From NCBI RefSeq assembly GCF_021018805.1, contig NW_026961079.1, forward strand, positions 1 through 64,000: a DNA stretch of 64,000 nucleotides. The letters run 5' to 3'. Both the position numbers and the translations under genes were made by a program. Below, piece by piece: positions 1 through 23,267 of this stretch (positions are counted from its first letter, which is position 1; every line of letters begins with the position of its first letter). The notes below the pieces were generated by a model, which saw only the letters and a program-made list of their open reading frames with translations, searched no databases and was not told where the DNA came from. The stretch comes from Prinia subflava (Eukaryota > Chordata > Aves > Passeriformes > Cisticolidae).

Positions 1-5439
<5,439 letters not shown>

Positions 5440-5458
<19 letters not shown>

Positions 5459-5990
5459 GGGGAAAAACAGGTATGGGAACCCCAAAAATCACCCAGGGGA
5501 CCCCAAAAATCACCCAGGGGACCCCAAAAATCACCCAGGGGACCCCAAAAATCACCCAGGGGGGTAAAAAACCAACCCAGGAGTGCCTGGGGGGCTTCTA
5601 CGGGGTCTGAGGGGAAAAACAGGTATGGGAACCCCAAAAATCACCCAGGGGACCCCAAAAATCACCCGGGGGACCCCAAAAATCACCCAGGGGACCCCAA
5701 AAATCACCCAGAGGACCCCAAAAATCACCCAGGGGGACCCAAAAATCACCCAGGGGACCCCAAAAATCACCCAGGGGGGTAAAAACTGCCCTGGGGGTAA
5801 AAAACTGCCCTGGGAGTGCCTGGGGCCTTCTACAGGGTCTGAGGGGGGAAACAGGTATGGGAACCCCAAAAAATCACCCAGGGGACCCCAAAAATCACCC
5901 AGGGGGGTAAAAAAACCAACCCGGGGGGGTAAAAACCAACCTGGGAGCGCCTGGGGGGCTTCTACGGGGTCTGAGGGGAAAAACAGGTAT
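5440..5990 (+). repeat. Tandem copies of the TNPO2 stop-codon region
   Basis: The end of the last coding exon (gccttctacggggtctga, ending at 5458) and the following ggggaaaaacaggtatggg recur near 5596, 5828 and 5960, each time preceded by gcctgggg. Between copies lie 21-22 bp units gaccccaaaaatcacccaggg. The spacings are about 150, 232 and 132 bp. The first stop is taken as real because it closes the family-typical AAFYGV terminus. Confidence 0.88.
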
Positions 5991-6600
5991 GGGGGGCTAA
6001 AAAACACCCTAAGGGGGGCAAAACCAACCCGGGGGAGCCCCAAAACCACCCTGGGGAGCCCCAAAACTGCCCCGGGGGGGTCCCAGAATTGCCCCGGGGG
6101 GGGCAGCAGGAATGGGGAGGCAAAAACTGCCCCGGGGGGGGCAAAAGAACCCCCGGGGGGCTCCAAAATCCCCTGGGGGCACCCAGGGCATCGCCCCAAA
6201 CCCGCCCCGGGGTGGGCCTGAGCATCGCCCCCTCCCCAAACCTGCCCCGGGGGGACCCAGGGCATCGCCCCCTCCCCAAAATCACCCCGGGGGGTCCCAA
6301 AACCGCCTGGGGGGTCCCAAAGCATCACCCCAAAACAGCCCGGGGGGGTCCCGAGCATCGCCCCCTCCCCAAAACTGCCGGGGGGGGGACAAAAAAAAAC
6401 CCCGGGGTGGGGGCAAAAACAGCCCCGGGGGGCTCCAAAATCTCCCTGGGGGGCCCAAAGCATCACCCCAAAACCCGCCTGGGGGGTCCGGGGGGCTCCA
6501 AAACCGCCCCGGGGGGCTCCAAAATCGCCCTTGGGGGGGTCCCAAAATCGCCCTGGGGGGGGTCCCCAGGTATCACCCCCCCCCCCCAACCGGCTCCGTT
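5991..6600. repeat. TNPO2-FBXW9 intergenic minisatellite
   Basis: Irregular 20-45 bp units combine ccccaaaactgccccggggggg with agcatcgccccctcccc. This is probably an extension of the array that starts in the TNPO2 3' region. No gene is seen. Confidence 0.75.
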
Positions 6601-7249
6601 TGTCCCCCCCAGGTCGGAGCCCGTCGGGGACGGCGCCGGGAGGGCCCCGTGGAGCCCGGGGGGGGTCCCGGGGGGGGGTCCCCGGTACCGGGGGGATCCC
6701 GGGGGGGTCCCGGGGGGGTCCCGGGGGGGGCGGGGGCGGTGCCCGGTACCGGGGAAGCCCCGGGGGGGGGCGGGGGGGCCCCCGAGCGGTTCGACCCCCG
6801 GGGAAGGAAGGCGGGGGGAGGGGCTTGGGGGTGGGGGGGACCCCGCACCCCGGGGGAGGGGGAGGGGCCCGACCCCCGGTGGGTGGGGGAGGGGCGGGGG
6901 GAGGGGTCCGTGCCCCCCCCCCCGGTGCAGCCCCCCGCCCCTCCCCCGCGCGCGGCCGGCCCCGGGGGGCGCGGGGGGGCCGGGCCGCCGCCGTTGTGCT
7001 TCGTGGTCGAGCGAGTCGGTGCCGCGTGTTTGGTTTTGCCCGTTTGTTCCGTTTTTTTACCGTTTCCAGGGCGGGGAGCGGGGGAGGGCGTGGCCGGGAG
7101 GGGGCGGGGCCCGGTGGCGCCGCGCCGGGCGGCGGAACAGAGCCCGCTGTGGACCGAGCGCTGTGTCCGAGTCGTTTTTACCGGGGGGTTTTGGGGGGGG
7201 GTCCCCGGGGGGGGGTCCCGGGAGGGTCCCGGAGCCGCCATGGCCGCGC
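6601..7249. other. Non-coding CpG-rich gap with a short unique island
   Basis: 6600-6960 is G/C-run sequence dominated by ggggggtcccgg. About 6980-7180 is one of the few non-repetitive stretches here and holds T-rich tracts (gttttgcccgtttgttccgttttttt). I see no exon, polyadenylation signal or RNA gene in it. It may be an upstream part of the FBXW9 CpG island or the TNPO2 3' flank. Confidence 0.4.
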
Positions 7250-7251
7250 AC

Positions 7252-7335
7252 GGTTCACTTCCGGCTCCGCTCGGTGACGTCACGGCGAGCTCGGCGCGCC
7301 ATTGGTTGGTTCGCGCGTCGCGCCGGAAGTGGCTC
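7252..7335 (+). promoter_or_regulatory. FBXW9: FBXW9 promoter core: ETS, CRE and CCAAT motifs
   Basis: A compact cluster has CACTTCCGG at 7256-7264, a perfect CRE TGACGTCA at 7275-7282, an inverted CCAAT box (ATTGG, 7301-7305) and CCGGAAGTG at 7323-7331. There is no TATA box. This is a typical housekeeping CpG-island promoter, about 0.9 kb upstream of the FBXW9 start codon. The transcription start itself is not visible. Confidence 0.7.
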
Positions 7336-7379
7336 CCGCCGTGGCCGTGGCGACGGGACGCGACCGGGCCGGGCTGGGC

Positions 7380-8165
7380 CGGGCGGAGCCGGTACCGGGC
7401 AAAGAGACCGGGGGGTGCCGGGGCCGGGAGGGGGAGGGCTGGGGGAGTCCCGGTACCGGGAGGGGGGGCGCTGCTGGGGGGTGCCGGTACCGGGAGCCGG
7501 TACCGGGCGGGGACGGTGCTGCGGTTTCCCGGTACCGGGTGGGGGCCGGGAGCCGGTCCCGGGGCCGGGCTGGGCCGGGGGGGGTTCCGGTACCGGGGGC
7601 GGTCGGTTCGGTGGGGTCCCGTTACCGGGGGGGAGCCGGGGGGTTCCCGGTACCGGGTGGGGGCCGGGCCGGGTGCCGGTACCGGGGGGGCAGTTCTGGG
7701 GGATCCCGGTACCGGGACAAAGAGGCCGGAGGGGTCCCGGTACCAGAGGGGGGCGGTGCTGGGGGGTCCCGGTACCGGGGAGGGTCCCGGTACTGGGGGG
7801 AGCTGCATGGGGGCCCGGGATCCGGTCCGGGCGGTGTCGGTCCGGGCGGGTCCCGGGTGTCGGTTCGGGCGGTGCCGGTCCGGGCGGGTCCCGTTGTCCC
7901 GGGCGGGCCCCGGGTGTCGGTCCGGGCGGTGCCGGTCCGGGCGGGTCCCGTTGTCCCGGGCGGGTCCCGGGTGTCGGTTCGGGCGGGGTCGGTCCGGGCG
8001 GGGTCGGTCCGGGCGGGTCCCGGGTGCCGGTCCGGGCGGTGCCGGTTCGGGCGGGTCCCGTTGTCCCGGGTGGGTCCCGGGTGTCGGTTCGGGCGGTGCC
8101 GGTTCGGGCGGTGCCGGTTCGGGCGGGTCCCGTTGTCCCGGGCGGGTCCCGGCGCTGACCCGGTC
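7380..8165. repeat. Minisatellites in the FBXW9 5' flank or leader
   Basis: At 7390-7800 the motif ggtaccggg (with its GGTACC palindrome) recurs every 20-50 bp. At 7810-8155 a longer unit (cggtgccggtccgggcgggtcccgttgtcccgggcgggtcccgggtgt) is repeated about five times. The array ends about 35 bp before the FBXW9 ATG, so it may be transcribed in the 5' UTR. Confidence 0.8.
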
Positions 8166-8189
8166 CCGCCCCGGTCCCGCCCCGCAGCC

Positions 8190-12316
<4,127 letters not shown>

Positions 12317-12416
12317 CGCCGGCGGGGTCGGGGGGTCCCCCCGCGCCCCCATTTCGGGGGGCCGGGCTCGGATCCGGGACGTGGGTGGGGCTGGAAGCTG
12401 CCGCCTGATCATGGGA

Positions 12417-12422
12417 AATAAA
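12417..12422 (+). terminator. FBXW9: FBXW9 polyadenylation signal AATAAA
   Basis: A canonical AATAAA lies about 100 nt after the FBXW9 stop codon, giving a very short 3' UTR. Confidence 0.85.
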
Positions 12423-12454
12423 GGATTGGACTGGAGCGGAGCTTGTGTGACCCC

Positions 12455-12900
12455 GCGGGATCGGGGTGGATTCGGGCGGGTTCGGGGTGAATTTGGGCGG
12501 GTTCGGGTGAATTTGGGCGGGTTCGAGGTGAATTTGGGGTGGATTTGGGCGGGTTCGGGTGAATTTGGGCGGGTTCGGGTGAATTTGGGCCGGTTCGGGG
12601 TGGATTTGGGGTGAATTTGGGCGGGTTCGAGGTGAATTTGGGGTGGATTTGGGCGGGTTCGGGTGAATGTGGGCGGGTTCGGGTGAATTTGGGCCGGTTC
12701 GGGGTGGATTCGGGCGGGTTTGGGGTGGATTTGGGCGGGTTCGGGTGAATTTGGGCGGGTTCGGGTGGATTCGGGCGGGTTCGGGTGAATTTGGGCGGGT
12801 TCGGGTGAATTTGGGCGGGTTCGGGTGGATTCGGGCGGGTTCGGGTGAATTTGGGCCGGTTCGGGGTGAATTTGGGGTGGATTTGGGCGGGTTCGGGGCG
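12455..12900. repeat. FBXW9-DHPS intergenic minisatellite
   Basis: About 21 units of 18-21 bp (gggcgggttcgggtgaattt, with the variant ggggtggattt) begin some 35 bp after the FBXW9 polyadenylation signal and stop just before the DHPS promoter. Confidence 0.92.
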
Positions 12901-12969
12901 CTGCAGCCGTTTCGGGACCCGCTCGGTGCATCGGCGCCTTTCGCCACATTCTCGTCCCTCCACGGCCGC

Positions 12970-13127
12970 CGTCGTGCCAAGATGGCAGCGCGCTGTTGTA
13001 CGGCAAAGGGAACGGGAGGGAAGAGCAAGATGGCAGCGCGCAGTTGTACGGCAGAGGGCAGCGCGCAGCCGTACGGACCGGGGGGCGCGGCCCAAGATGG
13101 CGGCGCCCTGAGCGGCCCGGCCGAGCC
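12970..13127 (+). promoter_or_regulatory. DHPS: DHPS promoter/leader with three YY1-type motifs and a uORF
   Basis: CCAAGATGGC or CAAGATGGC, the YY1 initiator-type motif, occurs at 12977-12986, 13026-13034 and 13092-13101. The first two lie in an imperfect tandem duplication of about 50 bp that also contains gttgtacggc. The ATG inside the third motif opens a four-codon uORF (MAAP, 13097-13111) that ends 16 bp before the DHPS start codon. Confidence 0.65.
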
Positions 13128-17835
<4,708 letters not shown>

Positions 17836-18008
17836 GGTGCACTGAGCCCCCCCTGCCTGTGCAGGGGCTCCCGGCTCAGCGCTCCCCCCAGCGTGGGGGG
17901 CAGTGGGGTGAGTCCCCCTGGGGGGGCCAGGGGCCCCCCATTCCTGCACCCCCCTGTCCGTGTGTCCCCCCCGTCCCCCCAGCGTTTGCAGTTATTTATT
18001 GCAGCTCC

Positions 18009-18014
18009 AATAAA
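18009..18014 (+). terminator. DHPS: DHPS polyadenylation signal AATAAA
   Basis: A canonical signal about 370 nt after the DHPS stop. It lies only 25 bp from the opposing WDR83 signal. Confidence 0.82.
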
Positions 18015-18038
18015 GCACGGCGGGGTCTCCACTCGGGG

Positions 18039-18044
18039 TTTATT
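18039..18044 (-). terminator. WDR83: WDR83 polyadenylation signal AATAAA
   Basis: The reverse complement of TTTATT lies 24 nt after the WDR83 stop. A second minus-strand AATAAA is at 17995-18000. With DHPS signalling at 18009 on the other strand, the two mature transcripts should overlap tail to tail. Confidence 0.78.
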
Positions 18045-18067
18045 CACCGGGGCCCCCCCGGGCCCCC

Positions 18068-20916
18068 TCAGCTGCCGGGGTCCCCCTCGGGCTGGAAGGT
18101 GTCCTCGCGCCACAGCGTCACCTGGCCCTGCGTGGCCACCAGCAGGCAGGGCAGGCGCGGGTGGAAGGCCAAGGACTGCACCACGCCCTGGCCCACGGGC
18201 AGGCGCAGCGCCAGCGACCCCTGCGGGCACACGGGGGCTCAGGGGGGGCCGGGAGCGCCCCCAGACCCACCCCGGGACCCCCCCTCACCTCCAGCAGGTC
18301 CCAGAAGTAGACGTGGCCGTCCTCGGAGGCGCAGCCCACGTGCGTGTCCTGCTCGTTGAGGACGCAGTCCAGCCTGTAGGTGGTGCTGCGGTGTCCCGTG
18401 TACCTGGGGAGGGGGCACGGGGTGAGGCGGGGGTCCCCCAAAGCCCCCCAGAGCACAGGGGGTTCCCCAAAGCCCCCCCAGAGCACAGGGGGTCCCCCAA
18501 AGCCCCCCAGAGCCCCCCCAGAGCACAGGGGGTCCCCCAGAGCACAGGGGCTCCCCCAGAGCCCCCCCAGAGCACAGGGGGTCCCCCAAAGCCCCCCCAG
18601 AGCACAGGGACTCCCCCACAGCCCCCCCAGAGCACAGGGACTCCCCCACAGCCCCCCCACAGCCCCCCCACAGCCCCCCCAGAGCACAGGGGGTCCCCCA
18701 AAGCCCCCCAGAGCACAGGGGCTCCCCCACAGCCCCCCCAGAGCCCCCCCAGAGCACAGGGGCTCCCCCACAGCCCCCCAGAGCACAGGGGCTCCCCCAC
18801 AGCCCCCCCACAGCCCCCCCAGAGCACAGGGGCTCCCCCACAGCCCCCCCAGAGCACAGGGGGTCCCCCACAGCCCCCCAGAGCACAGGGACTCCCCCAA
18901 AGCCCCCCAGAGCACAGGGGGTCCCCCACAGCCCCCCAGAGCACAGGGGCTCCCCCACAGCCCCCCTAGAGCCCCCCCAGAGCACAGGGACTCCCCCGCA
19001 GCCCCTCCAGAGCACAGGGGCTCCCCCACAGCCCCCCCAGAGCACAGGGACACCCCCACAGCCCCCCAGAGCCCAGGGGCTCCCCCACAGCCCCCCCAGA
19101 GCCCAGGGACACCCCCACAGCCCCCCAGAGCACAGGGACACCCCCACAGCCCCCCCAGAGCCCAGGGGCTCCCCCACAGCCCGTACTCGCCCAGCAGCTC
19201 CCCGGTGTCCTTGTCCAGCAGCCGCAGCGTGGAGTCCAGGCTGGCGGCCAGCACGCACTGCCCGTCCTTGCTGAAGCACACGCTGGTGATGGGGCCTGGG
19301 GGGCGCACGGGCGGTTTGGGGGTGCCCTGGAGCCCCCCCAGCTTTGGGAGCCCCCCGGGCGCCCCGCAGGCCCCACTCACTGCCGATGTAGTCGGAGCAG
19401 AGCTGCCCCGCGCGGAGGTCGTAGCGCCGCACCCGCCCGTCCACGGAGCTGCGGGGAGGGGGAGGTTTAGGGGGTCCCCGATCCTGGGGGGGGGTCCCGG
19501 TGCTGGGGGCTCGCCCCTCACCCCGTCAGGATCTCGTGGGTCGAGAGCTTCACGCTGGAGATGCCGTCCTTGGCCTCGTCCAGCACCTGGACGGGGTCGG
19601 GGCGGCGCGAGCGGCAGTCCCAGCACCGCACCGTGGAGTCGATGGAGCCTGGGGGGAAAGGGGGGTTCAGGGGGGAAAAAAGGGGGGTCCGGGTGGGGAA
19701 AGGGGGTGCTGGGGTGTCCCCAAAACCATTCTCTCACCGGACACGATGACGGTGGCTTCCTGGTTGAACTGGACGCAGTTCACCTTCTGTGGGAGAGGCA
19801 GGCAGTCGTTGTCCCGACCCGCACGCGGGGGTCCCAACTCCCCCTCCCCAAACCCCACCCCAGACCCTCAGCCCCCTCCTCACCCCGGCGTGTCCCCGGG
19901 TACTTGCGGACCACCTGCCCCGTGGTCACGTCCCAGAGCGCCACGGCCTTGTCGGCGCCGCCGGAGCAGATCTGGCTGTTGTCAAAGGAGCTGCGGGGGG
20001 CTCCGGTGAGCGCGGCGGGGGCTCCCCGCGGCGGGGAGGGCTCCCCGGAGCCCCTGCTTACCCCGCGGCGTCCAGCACCTCGTAGCCGTGGCCCTGGTAG
20101 CTGCGCAGGGCCGTGCCCTTGTGCGGGTTCCAGAGCTTCAGCGTCTTGTCGCTGCCGCACGTCAGGCAGTAATTGCCGTCCGCTGCGGGCGGGAACGGGC
20201 GTGACACCGGGACCCCCACCGGGACCCCCGCCCGGGACCCCTGCCCGGAACACGGGCTGATCCCGGGGCACGGGCTGATCCCAGGACCCCCACACCGGGA
20301 CCCCCACCCGGGACACGGGCTGATCCCTGGGACCCCCACACCGGGACCCCCCGCCCGAGGCACGGGCTGATCCCGGGACCCCCACACCGGGACACGGGCT
20401 GATCCCCGGGACCCCCGCCCGGGACACGGGCTGATCCCGGGACCCCCACACCGGGACCCCCGCCCGGGGCACGGGCTGATCCCGGGACTCCCACACCGGG
20501 ACCCCCGCCCGGGACACGGGCTGATCCCGGGACCCCCACACCGGGACCCCCACCCGGGGCACGGGCTGATCCCGGGACCCCCACACCGGGACCCCCACCC
20601 GGGGCACGGGCTGATCCCGGGACCCCCCACACCGCCACCCCGTTCCCGGTTCCCAGCCTCCACCCCCGGGTCCTGATCTCTTCCCCCGTCCCCGTTTCCC
20701 CCCGTTCCCTCCCGGTATCCCCGGTTCCCCGTTTCCCCCCGTTCCCTCCCGGTATCCCCGGTTCCCCGTTTCCCCCCGGTTCCCTGCCGGTGCCCCGTTG
20801 TCCCCGGTCTCACCGTTGAAGCGGGCGGCCCGCACCGCTCCCTGCCCGCACTGCAGGCTCTGCACCCGCTGCCGGGGCAGCTCGGGCCGGGCGGGCCGCG
20901 GCCGCGGGAACGCCAT
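18068..20916 (-). CDS. WDR83: WD repeat-containing protein 83 (MORG1)
   Basis: A seven-bladed WD40 scaffold, known in mammals for ERK-module and PHD3 binding and as a spliceosome component. Nine coding exons in transcription order: 20916-20814, 20182-20062, 19990-19884, 19786-19738, 19648-19522, 19448-19381, 19295-19187, 18403-18289 and 18220-18068. They give about 316 residues (human 315). Matching segments are [73 protein letters not shown] and [13 protein letters not shown]. Exon 3 is 107 bases where 106 are needed. The expected RGHAG is out of frame after VVRKY because of one extra C on the coding strand at about 19895-19900. The exon 7 donor is GTACGG, which splits a Glu codon. Confidence 0.92.
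18425..19185. repeat. WDR83 intron 7 minisatellite
   Basis: About 27 units of 25-30 bp (cagagcacagggggtccccc with cacagcccccc spacers) start immediately at the donor of exon 7 and fill the intron. Confidence 0.92.
20190..20640. repeat. WDR83 intron 1 minisatellite
   Basis: About ten units of 40-50 bp contain gcacgggctgatcccgggac and the spacer cccacaccgggacccccgcc. Confidence 0.9.
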
Positions 20917-21530
20917 GGAGGGACCGGGGCCGGGAGCGGGGATGGGGCTGGGGCCGGGAGCGGGGCTGGGGATGGGGCCGGGAGCGGGGCCGGTACCGCG
21001 GATGGGGCCGGGGCCGGTACCGGGACCGGGGATGGGGCCGGGACCGAGGCCGGCACCGGGGATGAGAGCGGGAGCGGGGCCGGTACCGGGGCTGGGGCCG
21101 CGGGCGGGACCGGAGATGGGACCGGGGTCGGTACCGGGGACGGGAGCGGGGCCGGGGCCGGGACCGAGGCCGGCACCGGGGATGGGACCGGGGCTGGGGC
21201 CGGGAGTGGGGCCGGCACCGGGGATGAGAGCGGGATCGGGGCCGGCACCGGGGATGGGACCAGGGCTGGGGCCGGGAGCGGGGCCGGTACCGCGGACGAG
21301 GCCGCGGTCGGGATCGGGACCGGGGCTGGGGCCGGGAGCGGGGCCGGTACCGCGGATGGGAGCGGGGCTGGGGCCGGGATCGGGGCCGGTACCGGGGATG
21401 AGAGCGGGCTCGGGACCGGGGCTGGGGCCGGGATCGGGGGCCGGTACCGCGGACGGGGCCGCGGTCGGGATCGGGCCCGGGCCCGGCCCCTTCCGGCGGC
21501 GGCGGAAGAGGCGGCGGAAGCGGCGGGGCC
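20917..21530. promoter_or_regulatory. Divergent WDR83/WDR83OS promoter made largely of a minisatellite
   Basis: The two start codons face away from each other across 614 bp. From about 20925 to 21460 the space is an array of 20-35 bp units (ggggctggggccgggagcgg with ggtaccg). Next to WDR83OS there are ETS-type sites (cttccgg, cggaag) just before the ATG. No TATA box is seen. Both 5' UTRs must start in or beside this array. Confidence 0.7.
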
Positions 21531-22180
21531 ATGGCGGACCCGCGGAGACCCGGCAAGGTGGCCAGGTGGGACCGGGAGCAGCGCGGAGAGCCCCGGCGGG
21601 ACCGGCACCGGCAGCGGGGAGGGCTCGGGGGGATCCGCCGGGTCCCGCCTGACGGAGCCCCTTCCCCCGCAGGTACAAACCGCCCGCCACCGAGACCAAC
21701 CCGGCGCTGGAGGACCCGACCCCCGACTACATGAACCTGCTGGGGATGGTGTTCAGCATGTGCGGGCTCATGCTCAAGGTGGGGCACGGGCAGTGCTGAG
21801 GGGAATCGGGGCAGGGAGGAGCGGAGAGAGCCCCGGCGGGCTCGGGGCTGTCCCGGGGGTGTCCCCGGGGGTCTCCCGCCCGTCCCGGGGGGCTCCGGCC
21901 CCGTCCCCGCGGGCTCTCACGGGCTGTCCGCAGCTCAAGTGGTGCGCCTGGATCGCCGTGTACTGCTCCTTCATCAGCTTCGCCAACTCGCGCAGCTCCG
22001 AGGACACCAAGCAGATGATGAGCAGCTTTATGTGAGTGCCGGGGGTCCCGGGGGTCCCGGGGGTCCCGGGCCGCCCTCGGGGGTCTCTCATTGCTCTGTG
22101 TGTTCCCTCCCAGGCTCTCCATCTCGGCCGTGGTCATGTCCTACCTGCAGAACCCCCAGCCCATGTCCCCGCCGTGGTGA
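21531..22180 (+). CDS. WDR83OS: PAT complex subunit Asterix
   Basis: A small ER membrane protein that pairs with CCDC47 in the PAT complex, an intramembrane chaperone for multipass proteins with polar transmembrane segments. Four coding exons: 21531-21565, 21673-21778, 21934-22031 and 22114-22180, about 101 residues. The sequence is near-identical to the family from [20 protein letters not shown] through [35 protein letters not shown] and the end [13 protein letters not shown]. Hydrophobic segments correspond to [28 protein letters not shown] and [12 protein letters not shown]. The start MADPRRPGK is a little shorter than in human. It is transcribed away from WDR83. Confidence 0.96.
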
Positions 22181-22206
22181 CGGGGACGGGGGGTCCCCGC
22201 GGGGGG

Positions 22207-22212
22207 AATAAA
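22207..22212 (+). terminator. WDR83OS: WDR83OS polyadenylation signal AATAAA
   Basis: A canonical signal 26 nt after the stop codon, giving a very short 3' UTR. Confidence 0.87.
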
Positions 22213-22269
22213 ATGGGGTCCTGGCGCTGCTGTGGTTTGTTTGTGCCTCAGTAGGGGACGGTGGAGCCG

Positions 22270-22955
22270 CCGGGAGAGGGAGGAACGGGGAGGGGAACGG
22301 GAGTCCTGGGGGCTCTGAGGGGACGCGGTCTGAGGGGGACTCTGAGGGGACTCAGGGTGGTCTGAGGGGGCTCGGAGGAAAATCGGAGGCTCTGAGGGGA
22401 CTCGGGGCGGTCTGAGGGACTTCTAAGGGGAATCGTAAGCTCTGAGGGGAACTCTGAGGGTCTGAGGGGGCTCGGGCGGTCTGAGGGGGTTCTGAGGGGG
22501 CTCGGAGTGGAATCAGAAGCTCTGAGGGGGCCCTGAGGGGACTCGGAGCGGTCTGAGGAGGCTCTGAGCGGGCTCTGAGGGGGCTCGGGCAGTCTGAGGG
22601 GACTCGGAGGGTCTGAGGGGGCTCTGACGGAGCTCAGGGGGGCCTGAGGGGGCTCGTAGGGGGATCGGAGGCTCTGAGGGGCCTCTGAGGGGACTCGGAG
22701 GGTCTGAGGGGTCTCTGAGCGGGCTCTGAGGGGACTCGGGGCGGTCTGAGGGGGCTCTGAGGGAGCTCAGAGGGTCTGAGGGGGCTCGGGTGGTCTGACG
22801 GGGGCTCTGAGGGGACTCGGGGCGGTCTGAGGGGGCTCTGAGGGAGCTCAGAGGGTCTGAGGGGACTCAGAGCGGTCTGAGGGAGCTCAGAGGGTCTGAG
22901 GGGACTCGGGGCGGTCTGAGCGGGCTCTGAGGGGGCTCGGGCAGTCTGAGGGGAG
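22270..22955. repeat. WDR83OS-MAN2B1 intergenic minisatellite
   Basis: Units of 12-25 bp made of tctgagggggctctgagggg and actcggggcggtctgag fill the gap. No gene is seen. Confidence 0.88.
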
Positions 22956-22974
22956 CTCGTCGTGGGCGGGGCCT

Positions 22975-23267
22975 CGGGAGCCGCCACCGTTCATTGGCCA
23001 CTGGTCGTTTCCCGCCGTTGCCAGCGCCCTCCCAGAGAGCTGTCAATCACGCCCGCTCCTCCTTCTCATTGGCTCCTGTGCGTTGTCGTTCCCGCCTCCC
23101 TCCCCGTGCACTCCCCTCGCGCTCCGCCCCTTAGGGCGGCACCAGCGAATCAGAACGCGAGGCGTGGCCGCGGCGCCTTTTCCCCGTCACCCATTGGCTG
23201 CCGCCAGAGCGGGGGCGGGGCGAGCCCGCGTGTCATGTGAGGGCGCGGTCACGTGAGCGCGGGTGTC
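22975..23267 (+). promoter_or_regulatory. MAN2B1: MAN2B1 promoter with CLEAR-type E-box and CCAAT boxes
   Basis: Three inverted CCAAT boxes (ATTGG at 22993-22997, 23068-23072 and 23193-23197) lie upstream of GTCACGTGA at 23248-23256, 12 bp before the ATG. GTCACGTGA matches the CLEAR element core bound by TFEB/TFE3 in lysosomal gene promoters. A half-related TCATGTGA is at 23233-23240. The palindromic CACGTG lies in the presumed leader. Confidence 0.72.

Noticed and set aside
6980..7200. A snoRNA or other small RNA near TNPO2 (human TNPO2 hosts SNORD41)
   Set aside because: No C/D boxes with terminal stem were found here or in the visible TNPO2 introns.
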